A stretch of DNA of 64,000 bases from Cryobacterium sp. MP_M3 (GCF_015752155.1 NZ_JADOVI010000009.1:111706-175705); one strand, 5' to 3'. Shown: positions 33,270-41,868, counted from the first letter of the stretch. Numbers and translations: made by a program. Notes: generated from the letters alone by a model not told the origin.

Positions 33270-33958
33270 CAGCCGGCGGCCGGCTGCTGGTGGGCCAGCC
33301 AGGACCGGGCGGCGGCGACATCCGTTGCGGCGATGCCGTGCCCGCCGCCCCGGAGTTCCTGCTCGACCGCTGCTCCCCGCGCGGAGAGCGCCGCAGCGAC
33401 CGTGTCGACGCTGGTCAGCGGGGCCATCGGGTCGGTGCGGCCATTGAGCAGCAGCACCGCGGTCTCGGAGAGGTCGGTCTTGAGGCTGCGGCCGTCGAGC
33501 GGAAACATGCCGGAGAACGCGATCACCCGTTTCACGGCCTCCGGGTGCAGCAGCGCCGTGGCGAGGGCGATGTTGGCACCGTTGGAGAAGCCGACGGCGA
33601 CGATCGGGCGCTCGCCGAGGTCGTAGTGGCGACGGGCCCAGGCCAGGAAGCCGGCCAGTTCGGCGGCCCGGCGCACGACGTCGTCCACGTCGAACACGCC
33701 CTCGGACAGCCGGCGGAACCAGCGGCGCAGGCCGCCCTCGGTGACCGGCCCGCGCGGGGAGAGGAGGGTGGCGGCCGGGTCGAGGGCGTCGGCGAGGCCG
33801 AGGATCTCCTCTTCGTTGCCGCCGGTGCCGTGCAGCATCAGCAGCACGGGGTCGTTCGCCGAGGAAGGCTTACCCGCCCGGTAGACGTGGGGCCAGTCGG
33901 GGGCCGGCGGCCCGGCCGGGGTGTCCCGGCCGGGCGTGGGGTTCGTGTTCGCGGTCAT
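33269..33958 (-). CDS. Phospholipase/carboxylesterase (MhqD-like alpha/beta hydrolase)
   Basis: A 229-residue alpha/beta hydrolase. The oxyanion segment LLMLHGTGGNEEEILGLAD, nucleophile elbow VGFSNGANIALA (GxSxG), Asp in LNGRTDPMAPL and His in GGGHGIAATDV form the catalytic set of the bacterial carboxylesterase 2/MhqD family. I start at the ATG ending at 33958, two bases after the dioxygenase stop. In Bacillus, mhqD and mhqO are co-regulated in quinone resistance; here it lies between a MhqO-type dioxygenase and maleylacetate reductase, consistent with hydroquinone detoxification or catabolism. Confidence 0.87.
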   Translation of the reverse strand: MTANTNPTPGRDTPAGPPAPDWPHVYRAGKPSSANDPVLLMLHGTGGNEEEILGLADALDPAATLLSPRGPVTEGGLRRWFRRLSEGVFDVDDVVRRAAELAGFLAWARRHYDLGERPIVAVGFSNGANIALATALLHPEAVKRVIAFSGMFPLDGRSLKTDLSETAVLLLNGRTDPMAPLTSVDTVAAALSARGAAVEQELRGGGHGIAATDVAAARSWLAHQQPAAG

Positions 33959-33960
33959 CG

Positions 33961-34947
33961 CTACTCGGTGCCGGGGGTGGTCAGGGCCAGCGCAGGGTTG
34001 TTCTCGGCCGGCAGGGTGATCGGTGCGACGGCGTGCTCGATCTGGTCGCGGCTGGGCTCCAGCCACGGCGGCAGCTTGAGCGACCGACCGAGTTCGAGCA
34101 GCGGTTCGTCGATGTCGAAACCGGGGGTGTCCGTGGCGATCTCGAAGAGCACCCCGCCCGGCTCGCGGAAGTAGATCGAGGTGAAGTACTGCCGGTCGAG
34201 GATGGCCGTGACACCGTAGCCGCGGTCGACGAGCTCGGCCCGCCACTGCTCCTGGGTGGTCTTGTCCGGCACCCGGAACGCGATGTGGTGCACGGTTCCG
34301 CCGGCGGTGAGGCCGACCTGACCCTTCGGGTCGGCGATGATGTCGACGATGTTGCCCGCGGCGCCGTCGCCGGCACCCACCCGGATGCGATCGCCGGACT
34401 CGGAGAGAATGCGCATGCCGAGGTCACGGGTGAGCACCTCGACGGTGCCGGTCGGGTCGGCGACGGTGAGCACGGAGGAGTGCTGGCCGCGCACGGCGAA
34501 TTCGGCGGGCACGGATGCCGAGTCCCACGGATTGCGCGGATCCACCGTCGACGACGCCACGAGGTCCAGCTGCAGGCCGTCGGGGTCGCGCAGGGAGAGC
34601 CGCTCCTCATCCGAGGACCGGGAGACGAGCGTCGAGTCGACGCCGAGCGCCCTGAAGTGGTCTGCCCACCAGCCGAGGCTGCCGGCCGGAACAGAGAAGG
34701 CCGTCGACGTCGACTGCCCGGAGCCGGTTCGTCCGCTGGAGATGCCGGTCCACGGGAAGAAGGTGAGCAGCGAACCGGGCCGGCCCGCGTCGTCACCGTA
34801 GTAGAGGTGGTACGTGCCGGGGTCGTCGAAGTTGACGGTCTTCTTGACCAGACGAAGGCCGAGACCCTTCACATAGAAGTCGATGTTGCGCTGCGGTGCG
34901 CCGGCAATCGCGGTGACGTGGTGCAGCCCGGAGGTGTGCATGCTCAT
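33961..34947 (-). CDS. Ring-cleaving dioxygenase (MhqO/LinE-like glyoxalase fold)
   Basis: A 328-residue two-module vicinal-oxygen-chelate dioxygenase. Metal ligand His in GLHHVTAIAGAPQRNIDFYV, Glu/His in the second module HHIAFRVPD and the terminal Glu in FREPGGVLFEIATD are visible. The pattern DDPGTYHLYYGDDAGRPGS is typical of MhqO-like proteins that cleave hydroquinones. AAAGGGA 5 nt before the ATG (ending at 34947) supports the start. It heads a three-gene operon with the esterase and maleylacetate reductase. Confidence 0.88.
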   Translation of the reverse strand: MSMHTSGLHHVTAIAGAPQRNIDFYVKGLGLRLVKKTVNFDDPGTYHLYYGDDAGRPGSLLTFFPWTGISSGRTGSGQSTSTAFSVPAGSLGWWADHFRALGVDSTLVSRSSDEERLSLRDPDGLQLDLVASSTVDPRNPWDSASVPAEFAVRGQHSSVLTVADPTGTVEVLTRDLGMRILSESGDRIRVGAGDGAAGNIVDIIADPKGQVGLTAGGTVHHIAFRVPDKTTQEQWRAELVDRGYGVTAILDRQYFTSIYFREPGGVLFEIATDTPGFDIDEPLLELGRSLKLPPWLEPSRDQIEHAVAPITLPAENNPALALTTPGTE

Positions 34948-35176
34948 GAGGTCCCTTTCTGGTGGTGACGCTGACTTTCATGCAAACGCATGTTTCTGGG
35001 ATTTCATTCCTGATCGCCCGAACTGCCAGCATCCGACCGCCTCCGACCGCGCCCGGCCCGCTCTCACCCCAGTCCCACCCCACTCTCGTCCCTCTCTCAC
35101 CCGAACTGGGCATGTCGCATCCCGCCGAACGGGAGCAATATGGGAATCCAACTCTGATCAGGCAGGAGAGCGGGAG

Positions 35177-35971
35177 ATGACTGACGCATCGTCTAACGAC
35201 TCCGGCGACAACTACATCCACGACGACGACGAGGATGCCGGCACCACCAACGGCTACGAGGTCTACAACCCGCCCGCCGACCGCTTCCTGACCGCGCAGA
35301 TGTGGTGGATCGCCAGCGAACTGGTGCGCCGGCATCCGCACCTCCGCATCTCCGGGGTCGAGGTCGACGACGGCGCCCGGCTGCTGATCGTGCACGACGA
35401 GCAGAACGCGATGAGCATCCAGTGGGATCTCGTCGGCGGCTGCAAGTTCCTGGTCAACGGGGTCGTGAACAAGATCAGCTGGATCGAGATGATGGCCGCC
35501 CTCAACCCGCACGACATCGTGCGTCGGATCGAGGTGGCGACCGGCCTCGGCATCCCGAAGACCCCGCCGGTCACGACGAAGCGCGCCCTGACCTACCGCC
35601 TGATCGCCAGCGCCCTGGCCACCGCGACCAACGATCGGCAGGGCTGGTACGCGGTTCCCGCGCCGATGCTGCACGACGAGGACCCGGCCGAACCCGGCTG
35701 TGACTACTTCCGCGGCTTCCCCTCTACCGTCGAGGCCCGCTCGCGTTACGTGGCGATGACCCTCGAGGAGTTCGACGCCGGCGATCGCAGCGTCTACTTC
35801 TTCCAGCCGTTCTGGGCGCTGCTTCGCGACCTGGACCCGGTCGCCATCTTCGACGCGGCGGGCGTGATCCACACGGTGCGCGGGTCGACCGAGCTGATGC
35901 CCGTCTACGAGCGCACGCACCGCACCCTGTCGATCGCGACCGTGCAGGTGCTCGGGGCCTACCTGCCCTGA
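35177..35971 (+). CDS. Conserved hypothetical protein, paralogue of the ARPP-operon gene at 61337
   Basis: A 264-residue soluble protein. An acidic disordered N-terminus (about 35 residues) is followed by a well-ordered domain: EVYNPPADRFLTAQMWWIAS, ELVRRHPHLRISG, MSIQWDLVGGCKFLV, ISWIEMMAALNPHDIVRRIE, YFFQPFWALLRDLDPVAIFD and AAGVIHTV. It shares this whole layout at high identity with the 261-residue protein at 61337-62122, which sits in an ARPP-1/phosphatase operon. No catalytic motif or named family recognised. GGAGAG about 7 nt upstream supports ATG 35177. This copy stands alone, divergent from the dioxygenase operon. Confidence 0.8.
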   Translation: MTDASSNDSGDNYIHDDDEDAGTTNGYEVYNPPADRFLTAQMWWIASELVRRHPHLRISGVEVDDGARLLIVHDEQNAMSIQWDLVGGCKFLVNGVVNKISWIEMMAALNPHDIVRRIEVATGLGIPKTPPVTTKRALTYRLIASALATATNDRQGWYAVPAPMLHDEDPAEPGCDYFRGFPSTVEARSRYVAMTLEEFDAGDRSVYFFQPFWALLRDLDPVAIFDAAGVIHTVRGSTELMPVYERTHRTLSIATVQVLGAYLP

Positions 35972-36028
35972 CCGGCAGCCCGCTGGTGCGCCCGGCGGCG
36001 GATGCCGCGGCCGGTGTTCCCGGGGGTT

Positions 36029-36325
36029 CTAGTTGATGCGGCCGAACTCGGTGAGCTTCGCGTGCAGCGTCGAGTCGCTGGGCTCGACCACGTGCGTTCC
36101 GTCGGGGAAGACGATCACGGGGATCCGGGTGCGGCCGCTGATCGCGTGGGCACGGTCCGCGCCGTCGTCGACGCTCTCGAGGTCGACGTAGTCGTAGTCG
36201 ACGTTCAGCACATCGAGCAACTTCTTCGAGCGGCGGCAATCGCCGCACCACTCTGCGCCGAACATCGTGATGCGCTGGGCGGGGTCGGCGGAGGCTGCGG
36301 CGGTCGGTGCGTCGAGGTCGGTCAT
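36029..36325 (-). CDS. Glutaredoxin-like/mycoredoxin-type thiol oxidoreductase
   Basis: A 98-residue thioredoxin-fold protein with active-site CGDC in MFGAEWCGDCRRSKKLLD, cis-Pro in RTRIPVIVFPDGTHVVEPSD and a normal glutaredoxin length plus an 18-residue N-terminal tail. In actinobacteria such proteins work with mycothiol (mycoredoxins) or as NrdH-like donors; the WCxxC form with GD between the cysteines fits the mycoredoxin-1 group loosely. A probable single gene. Confidence 0.85.
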   Translation of the reverse strand: MTDLDAPTAAASADPAQRITMFGAEWCGDCRRSKKLLDVLNVDYDYVDLESVDDGADRAHAISGRTRIPVIVFPDGTHVVEPSDSTLHAKLTEFGRIN

Positions 36326-36377
36326 GGCCTCATCCTAGGTTGGGCGGCTGGGACCTTCGCCGGGCGCGACAGCTCGT

Positions 36378-36437
36378 GGCGCAGGTTTGGGAAGCGGGCG
36401 CACGCTGGAACATGCGCTCGCGGCCCAAAGGTGCGCC
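36378..36437. repeat. Long palindromic element, GGCGCACCTTT family, copy 1
   Basis: Outer arms GGCGCAGGTTTGGG and CCCAAAGGTGCGCC (12 of 14 pair) enclose an inner palindrome around GCGCACG/CATGCGC. Related copies lie at 36876, 49555 and 54602. Confidence 0.75.
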
Positions 36438-36508
36438 GCGGGAGCGGGTGCCGCGTGGGTGAGTGCGCCGCCAGGGCGAGGACGCGCCCGGGGTGACGGA
36501 TGCCCGCC

Positions 36509-36835
36509 CTACCCGATCAGCGTGAGCATCAGCCGCGACTCCTCGAGTGCTTCGACCTCGTGCTGGAGCGACTCGTCGAGGCGGAGCAGCGCGCCGGGCA
36601 CGAGGTCGGTGACCTTGCCGCCGGCGGTGACGCGCAGGCATCCGTCGAGGGCCTGCATGAGGAGGGTCTTCGGAGCTCGGTGTTCCTTGAGCACGTGCCC
36701 TGCCGCGAAGGTGAGCACCACCACCCGCACCCCCGGAGCGTTGAGCACGGTGCTGTGCCCGAGGCCGCCCGGGGCGAGGCTGGCGTCGGCGCGCACATCA
36801 GGAATGAAGGTGATCGGGGCCGCTGAGTTGTCCAT
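36509..36835 (-). CDS. Small cupin-domain protein
   Basis: A 108-residue single-domain cupin: VRVVVLTFAAGHVLKEHRAP (first motif with H and E), LLMQALDGCLRVTAGG and LVPGALLRLDESLQHEVEAL (second motif with the terminal His). Metal ligands are partly conserved. Role unknown; such proteins are often small-molecule sensors or isomerases. It is flanked on both sides by copies of the same palindromic element (36378 and 36876). Confidence 0.82.
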   Translation of the reverse strand: MDNSAAPITFIPDVRADASLAPGGLGHSTVLNAPGVRVVVLTFAAGHVLKEHRAPKTLLMQALDGCLRVTAGGKVTDLVPGALLRLDESLQHEVEALEESRLMLTLIG

Positions 36836-36875
36836 TCCCTCACGCTAGCCCGGCGACCCGTCTCGCGCGGGTCGC

Positions 36876-36935
36876 GGCGCACCTTTGGGAAGCGGGCGCA
36901 CGTTCCAGGGTGCGCCGGCTTCCCAAACCTGCGCC
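36876..36935. repeat. Long palindromic element, GGCGCACCTTT family, copy 2
   Basis: GGCGCACCTTTGGGAAGC on the left and GCTTCCCAAACCTGCGCC on the right with an inner GGCGCAC/GTGCGCC stem. It lies just upstream of the cupin start. Confidence 0.78.
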
Positions 36936-37083
36936 GCGAGCAACGGATGCCCCGAACGGGTGCCCGCGAAAGGCCCGACTTGACTCCAGAAGTGGGGGCT
37001 CGCAGCCGCCCGAAAACCGGCCCGCATCAGCGACAACGCTGCTAGATTCAGAATGAGGCAAGAGCAGTCGGGGGGACTGAGCA

Positions 37084-38748
37084 ATGAACTCGAACCAGGC
37101 GGTCTCCGAACGGCGCGACCCGCCGCAGGACCCGATGACGCAGACGAGGATCGAGGACCTCCTCGACGCGAGCGAACGGCTCTCCGCGGCCGGAAGCCAC
37201 CTCGACGGTGCCGCCGCGGCCGAAGCCGCCCTTGCCACCGCGGGCATCAGCCCCGTGCAGCAGGCGCATGCCCGCGAGATGCTCGCCCTGCACCGGCTGC
37301 GGCTGGGCAACTACCAGGAATCCGTTCAGAACGGCCTGCTGGCCCTCGAATACTGGACGGCCAGCGGCGACCTGCTTCGGCAGTCGAAGGTGCACTGCAC
37401 GCTGGCGCTCGCGTACACCGACACCGGCCTCCCCGAGCAGGCTCTCAGCCACGCGGTTCCCGCGCTGGAGGCGGCACGGGCCTCCGGCAGTCAACTCGCA
37501 GAGTTCTGGGCGCTCACCCGGGCGTCGACGGTGCACGGCGCCATGGGCGACACCGCGCGCGGCGTTGAAGTGGGGCGCCAGGCGCTGGCGCTCTCCAGGA
37601 CGCTGGACGACACCGAGGCTCGCTACATTGCCGTGAACAACCTGGGCGACAGTTGCCTGGAGGCAGCGCGTGCCCAGCGCAGGAACGACTGCGACCCGTC
37701 GCAGGCGCTGCAGGAGGGCCTGGGCCTCATTCGCGAGGCTGTGGCCCTGGCCCACGCCCGGGGGCACAGCTTCTTCGAGACCATCGCGCTGACCAACCTG
37801 GTCAGCATCCTGATCGAGCTGGACGAGCACGACGAGGCCAGGGAGAAGGCTCACCGCTGCAAGGATCTGGCGCACGTGAACGGTTTCCGCAATCTCGAGG
37901 TCAACGTGGATGCGCAACTGGCCGAGGTGGTGCGGGCCGAGGGTGACCTCGACGCGGCGACCGCGATGATGGACGCGCAGTTGGCCTGCCCCACGATCGA
38001 CGAAGACCCGCAATTGCAGATCAGGCTGCACCAGGCGCTGTATGAAATGCACAAGCAACGCGGGCATTTCGGGGAAGCCCTGCACCACTATGAGCGGCTG
38101 CATGCGCTCACTCTGAAGATGACGACCCAGACGGCCGGGTTGCAGTCCCAGCTGCTGATCAACACCCTCGAGGTGGAGCAAGCTCGCCACGAGGCCGAGC
38201 GGTCGCAGCTCGAGGCGGAGGTGCAGCGGGTCAGGGCCGAGGAACTGGACGACCAGGCGCACACCGACCCGCTCACCCGACTGCCGAATCGGCGCGCGCT
38301 GGACCGGGAGCTGCCCCTGCTGATGGACCGTGCCCGCGACCTGTCCCAGCCAGCGTGCGCGGCCATGATCGACTTCGACAATTTCAAGCTCGTCAACGAC
38401 GAATACGGCCACGCCATCGGCGACGTGGTGCTCACCGCGATGGCCGAGATGCTGCGCGCCGTCACCCGGGAGAGCGACCTTGCGGTGCGGGTCGGCGGCG
38501 AGGAGTTCCTGCTCGTCTTCGGCAACACCGAACTCGACCAGGCCGTCCTGGCCTGCGAACGGCTGCTCACCTCGGTGCGCGACTACACCTGGGACGACGT
38601 GGCCGTCGGCCTGACCTGCACGGTCAGCGCCGGCCTGGCCGCGCTGCACCCGGCCGAGCGGGTCTCGCGCTGGCTGGAACGGGCCGACGTGGCCCTCTAC
38701 GCCGCCAAGCACCGCGGCCGCGACCAGGTCGTGACCGCCGACGACTGA
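37084..38748 (+). CDS. TPR-GGDEF diguanylate cyclase
   Basis: A 554-residue cytoplasmic diguanylate cyclase. Residues about 30-340 are tetratricopeptide-like helical pairs (AREMLALHRLRLGNYQESVQ; HCTLALAYTDTGLPEQALSH; ALHHYERLHALT). A coiled-coil linker (VEQARHEAERSQLEAEVQRV) leads to the GGDEF domain: DPLTRLPNRRALD, MIDFDNFKLVNDEYGH and active-site GGEEF at 471-475. An I-site RESD begins at residue 462, five residues before GGEEF, so product inhibition is expected. No membrane segment. TAGATT at 37043-37048 is a possible -10. Input is probably a protein ligand bound by the TPRs. It feeds the same second messenger as the Wsp-like operon. Confidence 0.93.
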   Translation: MNSNQAVSERRDPPQDPMTQTRIEDLLDASERLSAAGSHLDGAAAAEAALATAGISPVQQAHAREMLALHRLRLGNYQESVQNGLLALEYWTASGDLLRQSKVHCTLALAYTDTGLPEQALSHAVPALEAARASGSQLAEFWALTRASTVHGAMGDTARGVEVGRQALALSRTLDDTEARYIAVNNLGDSCLEAARAQRRNDCDPSQALQEGLGLIREAVALAHARGHSFFETIALTNLVSILIELDEHDEAREKAHRCKDLAHVNGFRNLEVNVDAQLAEVVRAEGDLDAATAMMDAQLACPTIDEDPQLQIRLHQALYEMHKQRGHFGEALHHYERLHALTLKMTTQTAGLQSQLLINTLEVEQARHEAERSQLEAEVQRVRAEELDDQAHTDPLTRLPNRRALDRELPLLMDRARDLSQPACAAMIDFDNFKLVNDEYGHAIGDVVLTAMAEMLRAVTRESDLAVRVGGEEFLLVFGNTELDQAVLACERLLTSVRDYTWDDVAVGLTCTVSAGLAALHPAERVSRWLERADVALYAAKHRGRDQVVTADD

Positions 38749-38814
38749 CCTTCCGCGGCAGCCGACGATGGATGCCGCACTGAAACATCCGCACAGCACG
38801 ATCCGGGGGGATCC

Positions 38815-39690
38815 ATGACAATCCAGGCAACGACAGTTCGACCATCCACGGGGCATCAGCCGTCATCACACGAGACGGCGCCCGTCTCCGCACCCGGCAT
38901 GGGCGATCAGCCCGCCGCGCAGGCGATCATCGACCTGCTGCTGAAGAAGCAGGCCGAGACGCCGACGAGGAGCGTGTTCGGCCGCGTATTCGGCTGGTCC
39001 CCGCTCGCCGCCGACAGCGTCAGCTGGTACCTCGGCGCGAAGGGTGAACTCGACGTCGCGGCCATGCTCGCCACGCTGCCCGCCAGCTGGAGCGTCTTCC
39101 ACTCACTCCCCATCGGAAAGAAGGGTGCGGACATCGACCACCTCGTGATCGGCCCCGGCGGGGTCTTCACGATCAACACCAAGAACCACACCGGCAAGGG
39201 CATCTGGGTTGCCGGGCAGACCCTGATGGTGTCGGGCTACAAGGTGCCGCACATCCGCAACGCCGAATACGAGGCCGACCGGGTCACGACATTGCTGGGA
39301 GAACGGATGCCGCAGCTCGCCGCCGCGCACCCCGTCGTCGCCATCGTCAATGCGAAGTCACTTTCGATCACGAAGAAGCCGGAGAGGGTCGCCGTCGTGA
39401 CCGGGCCCGCGCTGCGCCGCTGGCTGATGACCCGGCCGGTCGTGCTCGGCCCGGCCGAACTGGCCGCCCTCCGAGCCGTCATCGACAACCCGGACACCTG
39501 GCCGGCGCCGCTGTTCTCAGCCACCCCGAATGCCCAGGAACTCTTCGAGACGCTCGACGCCGAGGTGCGCACGGCTCTGCTGCGGCGCACCATCTGGAAG
39601 CTGACCGGGATCGCGACCCTCGTCGGGGGTCTGCTCCTGGCCGCGCCGACGCTCTCGGCCGCCATGATCGGACTGGCGAACATAGGCTGA
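38815..39690 (+). CDS. NERD-domain protein, tail-anchored (paralogue 3 of 3)
   Basis: A 291-residue paralogue of the proteins at 3314 and 6223. A longer disordered N-terminus (about 35 residues) precedes the shared helix (AQAIIDLLLKKQAETPTR) and NERD core: LGAKGELDVAAMLATLPASW, ADIDHLVIGPGGVFTINTKN and AEYEADRVTTLLGERMP. All core acidic residues and the TINTK motif are present. The C-terminal hydrophobic segment (IATLVGGLLLAAPTLSAAM) suggests tail anchoring. GGGGGG 4-5 nt upstream supports ATG 38815. It follows the TPR-GGDEF gene by 66 nt. Confidence 0.87.
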   Translation: MTIQATTVRPSTGHQPSSHETAPVSAPGMGDQPAAQAIIDLLLKKQAETPTRSVFGRVFGWSPLAADSVSWYLGAKGELDVAAMLATLPASWSVFHSLPIGKKGADIDHLVIGPGGVFTINTKNHTGKGIWVAGQTLMVSGYKVPHIRNAEYEADRVTTLLGERMPQLAAAHPVVAIVNAKSLSITKKPERVAVVTGPALRRWLMTRPVVLGPAELAALRAVIDNPDTWPAPLFSATPNAQELFETLDAEVRTALLRRTIWKLTGIATLVGGLLLAAPTLSAAMIGLANIG

Positions 39691-39768
39691 CGCAGCCTGA
39701 CCTGACCGGACCTGACCTGACCGGACCTGACCGGACCTGACCTGACCTGACCTGACCTGACCTGACCG
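39691..39768. repeat. Pentanucleotide tandem repeat (CCTGA/CCGGA)n
   Basis: About 15 units of TGACC/GGACC-type 5-bp repeats directly after the NERD stop. Reverse-frame translations give only VRSGQ-type low-complexity text. Non-coding. Confidence 0.85.
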
Positions 39769-39839
39769 GGCCGGCGCCGCGGGCCACGCGGCGCCGGGGC
39801 CCTCATGCAGGGCCGCGCGGGGTGGTGCCGTGCTGTGAG

Positions 39840-40118
39840 TTACGCGGCGTCGTGGTCCGTCTCGAGGATCAGCACGAGGGCCTCGAGAGCCTCGTCGGCG
39901 CCCTCGCCCTCGGCCCGGAGGATGACGACGTCACCGTTGGCGGCGCCGAGGCTCATCAGGCTCAGGATGCTCGAGGCATCCATGGCGTCCTCGGCCGGGT
40001 CGCTCTCGAGGCCGATCGTGACCTCGATCGACAGTTCACCGACGGCCGCCGCGAAGATCGAGGCTGGGCGGGCGTGCAGGCCGACACGGCTCGCGATGGT
40101 GGCAGTGCGTTCGGACAT
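39840..40118 (-). CDS. ptsH: HPr phosphocarrier protein of the PTS
   Basis: A 92-residue HPr. The phosphoacceptor His is in RVGLHARPASIFAAAV (GLHARPA signature) and the Ser region is SSILSLMSLGAANGDVV. HPr accepts phosphate from Enzyme I and passes it to EIIA. AGGAGG 5-6 nt upstream of the ATG (ending at 40118) is a strong ribosome site. It lies 105 nt downstream of the EIIA gene in the same direction; Enzyme I is not in the window. Confidence 0.93.
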   Translation of the reverse strand: MSERTATIASRVGLHARPASIFAAAVGELSIEVTIGLESDPAEDAMDASSILSLMSLGAANGDVVILRAEGEGADEALEALVLILETDHDAA

Positions 40119-40223
40119 GGTTCCTCCTGGTGGTGCGTGCGAGATCGGTTCTCGCCGATTGGGGTGGGGCTGCTAGTCAACGATGACGGGTGCGGGCGGT
40201 GCAGCGCAAGCTCGACCCGGCCG

Positions 40224-40700
40224 TCAGCTGTTGACGGTGATGAACTCATCGCCGGCGGCGAGCTGCGCGCCGGCGGTGACGGCATCCGCCAGCGTGATGT
40301 TCGCGGCGGTGCGCTCGAGGATGATCACCGGCACGATCGGGTTGCGTCCGGTGGCCTCGATCGCGACCACGTCGTAGCTGACGATCACGTCGCCCGCCGA
40401 CACGGTGTCGCCCTGGGCCGCGCGCAGGGTGAATCCCTCGCCGTGCAGCTGCACGGTGTCGATGCCGAGGTGCACGAGCACGCCGAGCCCGTCGGGGGAG
40501 AGGATCACATACGCGTGCGGGAATACTTTGAGCAGCTTGCCGCTGATCGGCGCGATCGCGTCGACGACGCCGCGCGGCGGGTCGATCGCCGCGCCGGGGC
40601 CCACGATCGACTGCGCGAAGGTGGGGTCGGGCACCTCCTCGATGGCGACGGCCCGGCCCGGAACGGGGGCGAGCACGACCACGGGTGTGGACGAGCTCAC
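40224..40700 (-). CDS. PTS glucose-type EIIA component
   Basis: A 158-residue EIIA(Glc)-like protein: VVLAPVPGRAVAIEEVPDPT, IVGPGAAIDPPRG, and phosphoacceptor His in GLGVLVHLGIDTVQLHGEGF. It starts at GTG overlapping the EIIB stop by 4 nt, so the two are coupled. It transfers phosphate from HPr to EIIB. Gene context with nagA, nagB and an NagE-type EIIC suggests N-acetylglucosamine rather than glucose as sugar. Confidence 0.92.
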   Translation of the reverse strand: MSSSTPVVVLAPVPGRAVAIEEVPDPTFAQSIVGPGAAIDPPRGVVDAIAPISGKLLKVFPHAYVILSPDGLGVLVHLGIDTVQLHGEGFTLRAAQGDTVSAGDVIVSYDVVAIEATGRNPIVPVIILERTAANITLADAVTAGAQLAAGDEFITVNS

Positions 40701-40930
40701 AGGATGTCCTCGATGTCTTCGGCGAGGTTGTCGGCCTCGGGGCCGACGATAACCTGGATGATGGTGCCCGACCGGAACACGCCGTGGGCGCCGGCGGCCT
40801 TGAGCGCCGCCTCGTTCACGAGGGCAGGGTCGGTGACCTCGGTGCGGAGCCGAGTGATGCAGGCCTCGATCTCGACGATGTTGCCTGATCCGCCGAGGCC
40901 GGCGAGGATCTGTTCCGCTTTGCTGCTCAT
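40697..40930 (-). CDS. PTS glucose/GlcNAc-type EIIB component
   Basis: A 77-residue stand-alone EIIB. The phosphocysteine lies in VEIEACITRLRTEVTDP, and AAGAHGVFRSGTIIQVIVGP is the family's second motif. In most bacteria EIIB is fused to EIIC; here EIIB and EIIA are separate genes divergent from EIIC. A consensus ribosome site (AGGAGGAA) lies upstream of the ATG ending at 40930. TAGAAT (minus strand, 40967-40972) is a plausible -10 box. Confidence 0.92.
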   Translation of the reverse strand: MSSKAEQILAGLGGSGNIVEIEACITRLRTEVTDPALVNEAALKAAGAHGVFRSGTIIQVIVGPEADNLAEDIEDIL

Positions 40931-41118
40931 GGTGTGTTCCTCCTGTGGTGGGTGCTGCTGGTCCGGATTCTAGTGCTCTCCGAGAACCCGGGCGGCAGTG
41001 GGGCTTGACAAGCAGGGGGCCGCGGCTTCATCATCGAACTATTGGATCGTACCAGTACGAACCACAAACCGAAAGTGGTCCTATGCTGGAGATCGACCAA
41101 CAACCTGAAGGTGAAACG
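40931..41118. promoter_or_regulatory. Divergent promoter/operator region of the GlcNAc PTS regulon
   Basis: This 188-nt interval separates the EIIB-EIIA-HPr genes from the GntR-EIIC-nagB-nagA genes. It contains TAGAAT on the minus strand (40967-40972), TTGACA on the plus strand (41005-41010) and TATGCT (41082-41087). AGTGGTCC at 41075 and ACCAGTACGAACCAC at about 41051 resemble half-sites of the DasR/NagR operator (AGTGGTCTAGACCACT consensus). No full consensus site was found. Confidence 0.5.
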
Positions 41119-41868
41119 ATGACGAAGATCCAGGACGAGAGCCCGGCCCTCGAAGCGGGCCCCGTGCCCAAGCATGCGCAGCTGCGGGCGATCCTGCTCG
41201 AGCGGATCGAGAACACCCTGGCCCCCCACGCGGCCATCCCCGCCGAGCGCAAGCTGATGACCCAGTACGGCGTGAGCCGCTCCACGGTGCGCGAGGCGAT
41301 CCGCCAGCTCGTTGAAGAGGGCCGCCTCTACGGAGTGCAGGGCAAGGGCACCTTCGTGGCCGGCGACCGCGTGCAGACCGACCTGCACCTCGCCTCCTTC
41401 ACCGAGGACATGCGCCGGCGCGGACTCATCCCCGCGACGATCGTGAGCTCGTTCACGCTGGTCGACGCCCCGCTCGAGGTGCGGGCCGCGCTTGGGCTCG
41501 GCGCGAACGCCCAGGTCTACGAGGTCGACCGGCTCCGGCTCGCCGGCGGCATCCCGATGGCATTCGAACGCGGCTACTACAAGGCCGAACTGCTGCCCGA
41601 CCTCGAGAGCAAGGACCTGACCCGGTCGCTCTATGCGACCTTCGCCACCGAATACGGACTCCGGATCGACAACGCGGAACAGACCGTGTGGGCCGAGACG
41701 GCGGATGCCGGCGCCGCCGAGGTGCTCGGCGTCACCGAAGGCGCACCCCTGATGGTGTTCCGCCGCACGTCGTCGGCAGGCTCGGCATCCGTCGAATACG
41801 TCACCTCGTGGTACCGCGGCGACCGCTACCAGGTGCACATGACCCTCAATCTGCAACACCAGCCCTGA
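41119..41868 (+). CDS. GntR/HutC-family regulator (DasR/NagR-like)
   Basis: A 249-residue regulator. N-terminal winged helix: VPKHAQLRAILLERIENTL, IPAERKLMTQYGVSRSTVRE AIRQLVEEG and GVQGKGTFVAG, the GntR signature. The UTRA ligand domain follows (LASFTEDMRRRGLIPATIVS; VYEVDRLRLAGGIPMAFERG YY; TLNLQH end). DasR/NagR proteins bind GlcNAc-6-P or GlcN-6-P and repress GlcNAc uptake genes. I choose ATG 41119 with AAGGTG 6 nt upstream; an in-frame ATG at 41083 would add 12 residues. It is encoded in the centre of the regulon it probably controls. Confidence 0.9.
   Translation: MTKIQDESPALEAGPVPKHAQLRAILLERIENTLAPHAAIPAERKLMTQYGVSRSTVREAIRQLVEEGRLYGVQGKGTFVAGDRVQTDLHLASFTEDMRRRGLIPATIVSSFTLVDAPLEVRAALGLGANAQVYEVDRLRLAGGIPMAFERGYYKAELLPDLESKDLTRSLYATFATEYGLRIDNAEQTVWAETADAGAAEVLGVTEGAPLMVFRRTSSAGSASVEYVTSWYRGDRYQVHMTLNLQHQP

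Noticed and set aside
39691..39806. Minus-strand frame encoding VRSGQ repeats as a repeat protein
   Set aside because: It is only the translation of a 5-bp microsatellite, without a start site or conserved flanks.
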